Positions 61,395 through 64,000 of a stretch of 64,000 nucleotides of DNA are shown in pieces. Position 1 is the stretch's first letter, and each line of letters begins with the position of its first letter. Below the pieces are notes generated by a model. It searched no databases, was not told where the DNA came from, and saw only the letters and a program-made list of their open reading frames with translations. Origin of the DNA: Turicibacter sp. (lineage in GTDB: Bacteria > Bacillota > Bacilli > MOL361 > Turicibacteraceae); NCBI GenBank assembly GCA_030531025.1, contig JAUMTV010000003.1:8801-72800 (forward strand), written 5' to 3'. Both the position numbers and the translations under genes were made by a program.

Positions 61395-62528
61395 CTATTT
61401 GGAGAGTTTCATTTTTTTAAATGAATAACTGCTTATTAATATAATTAATAAACTTAATATAACTAGTAATGGAACTACTGTATTTAAATTAATTTGAGCA
61501 TTTTTGAATAATAGAATCAAATCCCCTTTTAATGTATTTGTAATATCTAAATAGATCATTGGATTCAAATGAGTATAATCAGATACCGCCTCAGGATTAA
61601 CTAACCTGTTTAATCCAAAAATTATGGCAACTGTAATAATAAATGTTAGATGACTATGTCGTAAAAATATAGAAAGTCCTATAGTCAAACAAACAATAAA
61701 GGTAATTAATAGCAGTAATACCCCAGAAGCCATACCTACAAATTGTATCGCACTCACATAAAAATCAGTTCCATGAGCATGTAATTTATACGGGTAATTC
61801 CCATCTCCTGTTCCTACTATTATTGATAAAATACCAAAACACCCTAACAAGAAGGTAAATACCCACGCATAATTAATTGCTAAAGCTGTAATTAGTTTAC
61901 TAAGATATATCTTTAATTTACTGAGTGGCAGATTATAAACTAGCTTATAAGTTCCTTTTTCAAAATCACTAGCAACTATACTACTAGCAAAATAAATTAT
62001 TACAAATACAATGAGAAACATTGTATTTCCAGTTAAAAATAACGGAATAAAGTTCCATGAACTCATTGCATATTCTGTAAAAATAGGTTTAATATTCTTA
62101 TCAATTAAAATCTCCTTGATTGCAATACTTTCTTCAAGTTCTTCAACAGTCGTACTTGAAACAAGGCTACCAGATAATATTCCCTCTAATTCTGAACGTT
62201 CACTTGCTATTTCATTCCTTAAATATTCATTCCAGTCCTCCATTAAAAGTGCATTCTGCATGTTTTGCATGTAAGTAATTTCTTGATTAAGACGCTCTAT
62301 CTCATTAGTGTAAATCTCATTTGATTCATTAGTCATCCTCAAAATAGCATCTTGGAGATGACTAATATTATTACTTAATAGTATACCTCTATACTCTTCA
62401 TTCATTTGATTTAATTTGATATGAGAGTGAATAAAGAACGTGCTTAAAAGTACTAGACAGATGAGAACTAACCAATTTTTTCTTTGTCGAAAAAACATTT
62501 TAAGTTCAATTGCAATAAGAGAAATCAT
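61395..62528 (-). CDS. ABC-2 type exporter permease
   Basis: A 377-residue protein. First membrane helix at 18-35, a large extracytoplasmic helical loop (about 36-160, rich in Glu, Asn and Met), then five to six membrane helices with FEKGTYKLVYNLPLSKLKIY after the second, typical of ABC-2 permeases of the NatB/bacitracin-immunity type. The start overlaps the ATPase stop as ATGA. It forms an exporter with the next gene; antibiotic or bacteriocin resistance, or Na+ export, are the usual roles. Confidence 0.82.
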   Translation of the reverse strand: MISLIAIELKMFFRQRKNWLVLICLVLLSTFFIHSHIKLNQMNEEYRGILLSNNISHLQDAILRMTNESNEIYTNEIERLNQEITYMQNMQNALLMEDWNEYLRNEIASERSELEGILSGSLVSSTTVEELEESIAIKEILIDKNIKPIFTEYAMSSWNFIPLFLTGNTMFLIVFVIIYFASSIVASDFEKGTYKLVYNLPLSKLKIYLSKLITALAINYAWVFTFLLGCFGILSIIVGTGDGNYPYKLHAHGTDFYVSAIQFVGMASGVLLLLITFIVCLTIGLSIFLRHSHLTFIITVAIIFGLNRLVNPEAVSDYTHLNPMIYLDITNTLKGDLILLFKNAQINLNTVVPLLVILSLLIILISSYSFKKMKLSK

Positions 62529-63433
62529 TTTATTCCCCCCTCTAATTTGTAAATTTTATTATAAATTTCTTCAAAACTATAGGGACGAATATCTAGGTCT
62601 TCGTATTCGATATTCAGTTGATTCAGACATGTTAAAAAGGTATGAATATCATTCTTATCAACTTCAAACTTCAATGTCTGATTTTCAATCTGAGCTTTAA
62701 TTTGTAGCGGATAAAGTTCATTCAGCTTTTCATTGATTTCTCCTATATTATTTGAAGTTAAAATAATATTTTTTTTACGTTGCTCCTTACTTAATAATTG
62801 TTGATAAATGATACCTTCTTTTAAAAACAATACTCGATCACTCAATGTCTCAATATCAGCGACATTATGTGTTGAAATTAAAATACTCATATTCTTTTCA
62901 CGCTTTAAACGTAACATAAGCTTTCTAAATTCTATAATACTATCTAGATCTAATCCATTTGTGGGTTCATCCAATACTAATAATTCAGGTTCTTGAATAA
63001 TTGCCATACCAATAGCTAAGCGTTGTTTCATTCCTAATGAATATTTTTTCACTTTTTGATTTAAGGCTTTGCCAAGATGAATATATTCTAAAACTTCTTC
63101 CAATTTTTCAAAGGAAACCTTGCTACATTTCATCACAAACTTTAAGTTATCATAACCACTTAAATTCTCGTAAAAAGCAGGTGATTCTATTAAACAAGAG
63201 AAATAAGAAACATATTTTACACGATCATTTTTAGCTTCAACTCCATTAATGCGAATACATCCTGATTTAATTGGTGATAAGTCTGAAATAACTTTTAACA
63301 AAGTTGTTTTTCCAATTCCATTCGGACCAGCTAAGGCAACAATTTCACCCCGATTAATTGTAAAACTAATCTCCTTAAGAACCTCGACGGCCTTATAATT
63401 TTTCTTCACTTTCTCAACAGACAATAGTGTCAT
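62525..63433 (-). CDS. ABC transporter ATP-binding protein
   Basis: A 302-residue protein. Walker A GPNGIGKTT, signature YSLGMKQRL, Walker B LLVLDEPTNG and H-loop STHN all intact, with a C-terminal extension of about 90 residues as in BcrA/NatA-type exporters. GGGAG precedes the ATG. Pairs with the permease at 61395. No regulator is seen in the 290 AT-rich bases upstream. Confidence 0.88.
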   Translation of the reverse strand: MTLLSVEKVKKNYKAVEVLKEISFTINRGEIVALAGPNGIGKTTLLKVISDLSPIKSGCIRINGVEAKNDRVKYVSYFSCLIESPAFYENLSGYDNLKFVMKCSKVSFEKLEEVLEYIHLGKALNQKVKKYSLGMKQRLAIGMAIIQEPELLVLDEPTNGLDLDSIIEFRKLMLRLKREKNMSILISTHNVADIETLSDRVLFLKEGIIYQQLLSKEQRKKNIILTSNNIGEINEKLNELYPLQIKAQIENQTLKFEVDKNDIHTFLTCLNQLNIEYEDLDIRPYSFEEIYNKIYKLEGGIK

Positions 63434-63723
63434 CTAATCTCCCCTTAAAACTTTACTTCTAAAAGAAAGGAGTTAAATTTTGGTTATTTAATATAGCTAT
63501 CCTTTTAACATTTATTACACCCTAATTCTTTCCCCTCTCTATCCTCATAGTTTATCACAAAAAACACAAAAAAACCATTTTTTACCATAAATGAAAATTA
63601 ATTATTTATCCCTCTATCAAAAAATATGAAACACAAAATTTTAAATATAAAATCCTTTCTCGTTATATTGATATGACTTTCACAGTGATAGATTTATCCT
63701 TGAATCTCTCTTAGTATATAAAA
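63434..63723. other. AT-rich upstream region of the ABC exporter
   Basis: No gene supported. Probably contains the exporter promoter; I cannot fix it. Confidence 0.4.
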
Positions 63724-63840
63724 CGAGGATACTAACCGAAACGCCCATACCCTACCAGTGGTGGATACTTACTTCGTAAGGCAGGGAACCCATCTCCACC
63801 AGAATATACCCTAACGAGCACAGGTCCACGTCCGCAACTG
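63724..63840 (+). other. Attachment site E: altered double site
   Basis: GAGGATACTAACCGAAACG leads into a degenerate core CCCATACCCTACCA (63744-63757). A 31-base spacer follows, then a second core CCCATCTCCACCA (63789-63801). About 17 extra bases (ACCCTAACGAGCACAGG) precede a normal right arm TCCACGTCCGCAACTG. Either another cassette starts here or this is the original downstream flank of ssrA. Confidence 0.65.
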
Positions 63841-63860
63841 TTACAGGAAACACACAAAAT

Positions 63861-63912
63861 AAAAACCATTATCTCAATTCAGATTAAATCTGATTTTAGA
63901 TAATGGTTTTTT
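63861..63912 (+). terminator. Terminator after site E
   Basis: AAAACCATTATCT/AGATAATGGTTTT arms with an inner CAGATT/AATCTG stem. Same place relative to the arm as the other left-end terminators. It is either the next cassette's or the native ssrA terminator. To 64000 nothing else is seen. Confidence 0.78.
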
Positions 63913-64000
63913 ATTAGATAGGTTGTAATATGAAGTGCGACACATAAAAAAACTCATAAATAGAATCCTTGTTATAGAATGAAGTTAGCAAACCAAATTC

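Larger units (their letters stand above)
58761..63801. mobile_element. Segment 4, degenerate cassette with PepF and ABC exporter
   Basis: About 5.0 kb between the core at 58747 and the altered double site at 63742/63789. No recombinase, helicase or radC. It carries an IS end, a hairpin-repeat array and three genes. Confidence 0.5.

Overview
The window comes from a low-GC, Gram-positive Bacillota genome. It is AT-rich, has strong GGAGG ribosome binding sites, and carries a Firmicutes-type tmRNA, WYL, LysR and AraC regulators and a PTS. A Turicibacter-like gut bacterium is my best guess, but the sequence alone does not prove it.

Layout. Positions 1-6,070 look like ordinary chromosome: an MFS transporter and an FAD/FMN/Fe-S enoate-reductase-like enzyme divergent from a LysR regulator, then a secreted 3D-domain protein. 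At 6,071-6,416 is the tmRNA gene ssrA. From its 3' end to at least 63.8 kb the DNA is a head-to-tail array of cassettes. Each is bounded by a copy of the last 14 bases of ssrA (CCCCATCTCCACCA) flanked by arms related to GGACGTGGATACTAAC on the left and ATCCACGTCCGCAACTGTTACAGG on the right. The five sites are at 6403, 30629, 51767, 58747 and 63789.

Cassette 1 (6.4-30.6 kb) and cassette 2 (30.6-51.8 kb) share one scaffold that resembles staphylococcal SCC elements: an ArgR-like regulator divergent from a replication module (D5/SF3 helicase in cassette 1, DUF927/Cch-like helicase in cassette 2), a large serine recombinase, then DUF960, a small helical protein, DUF1643, a DpnD/PcfM-like protein and RadC. 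Each cassette carries nuclease genes beside its left end. Other cargo is distal to RadC. In cassette 1 this is a membrane protein, a secreted caspase-like protein with an RRNPP-type regulator and peptide candidate, an HNH nuclease and a BglII-like nuclease. In cassette 2 it is an OLD-family ATPase-nuclease and an ABC-three-component (ABC-3C) defence operon. Cassette 3 (51.8-58.8 kb) has no recombinase and carries a raffinose/sucrose operon. Cassette 4 (58.8-63.8 kb) carries oligoendopeptidase F and an ABC-2 exporter. The array may continue past the window.

Most striking observation. Both recombinase genes contain, about 30 codons before the stop, a 13-15 bp stem followed by a U-run, which is an intrinsic terminator inside the coding sequence. 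The two stems differ in sequence but keep pairing. Termination there would give mRNA with no stop codon, the substrate of tmRNA, and these cassettes are inserted in the tmRNA gene. This suggests that recombinase output is coupled to tmRNA integrity, as known for ArfA and BrfA.
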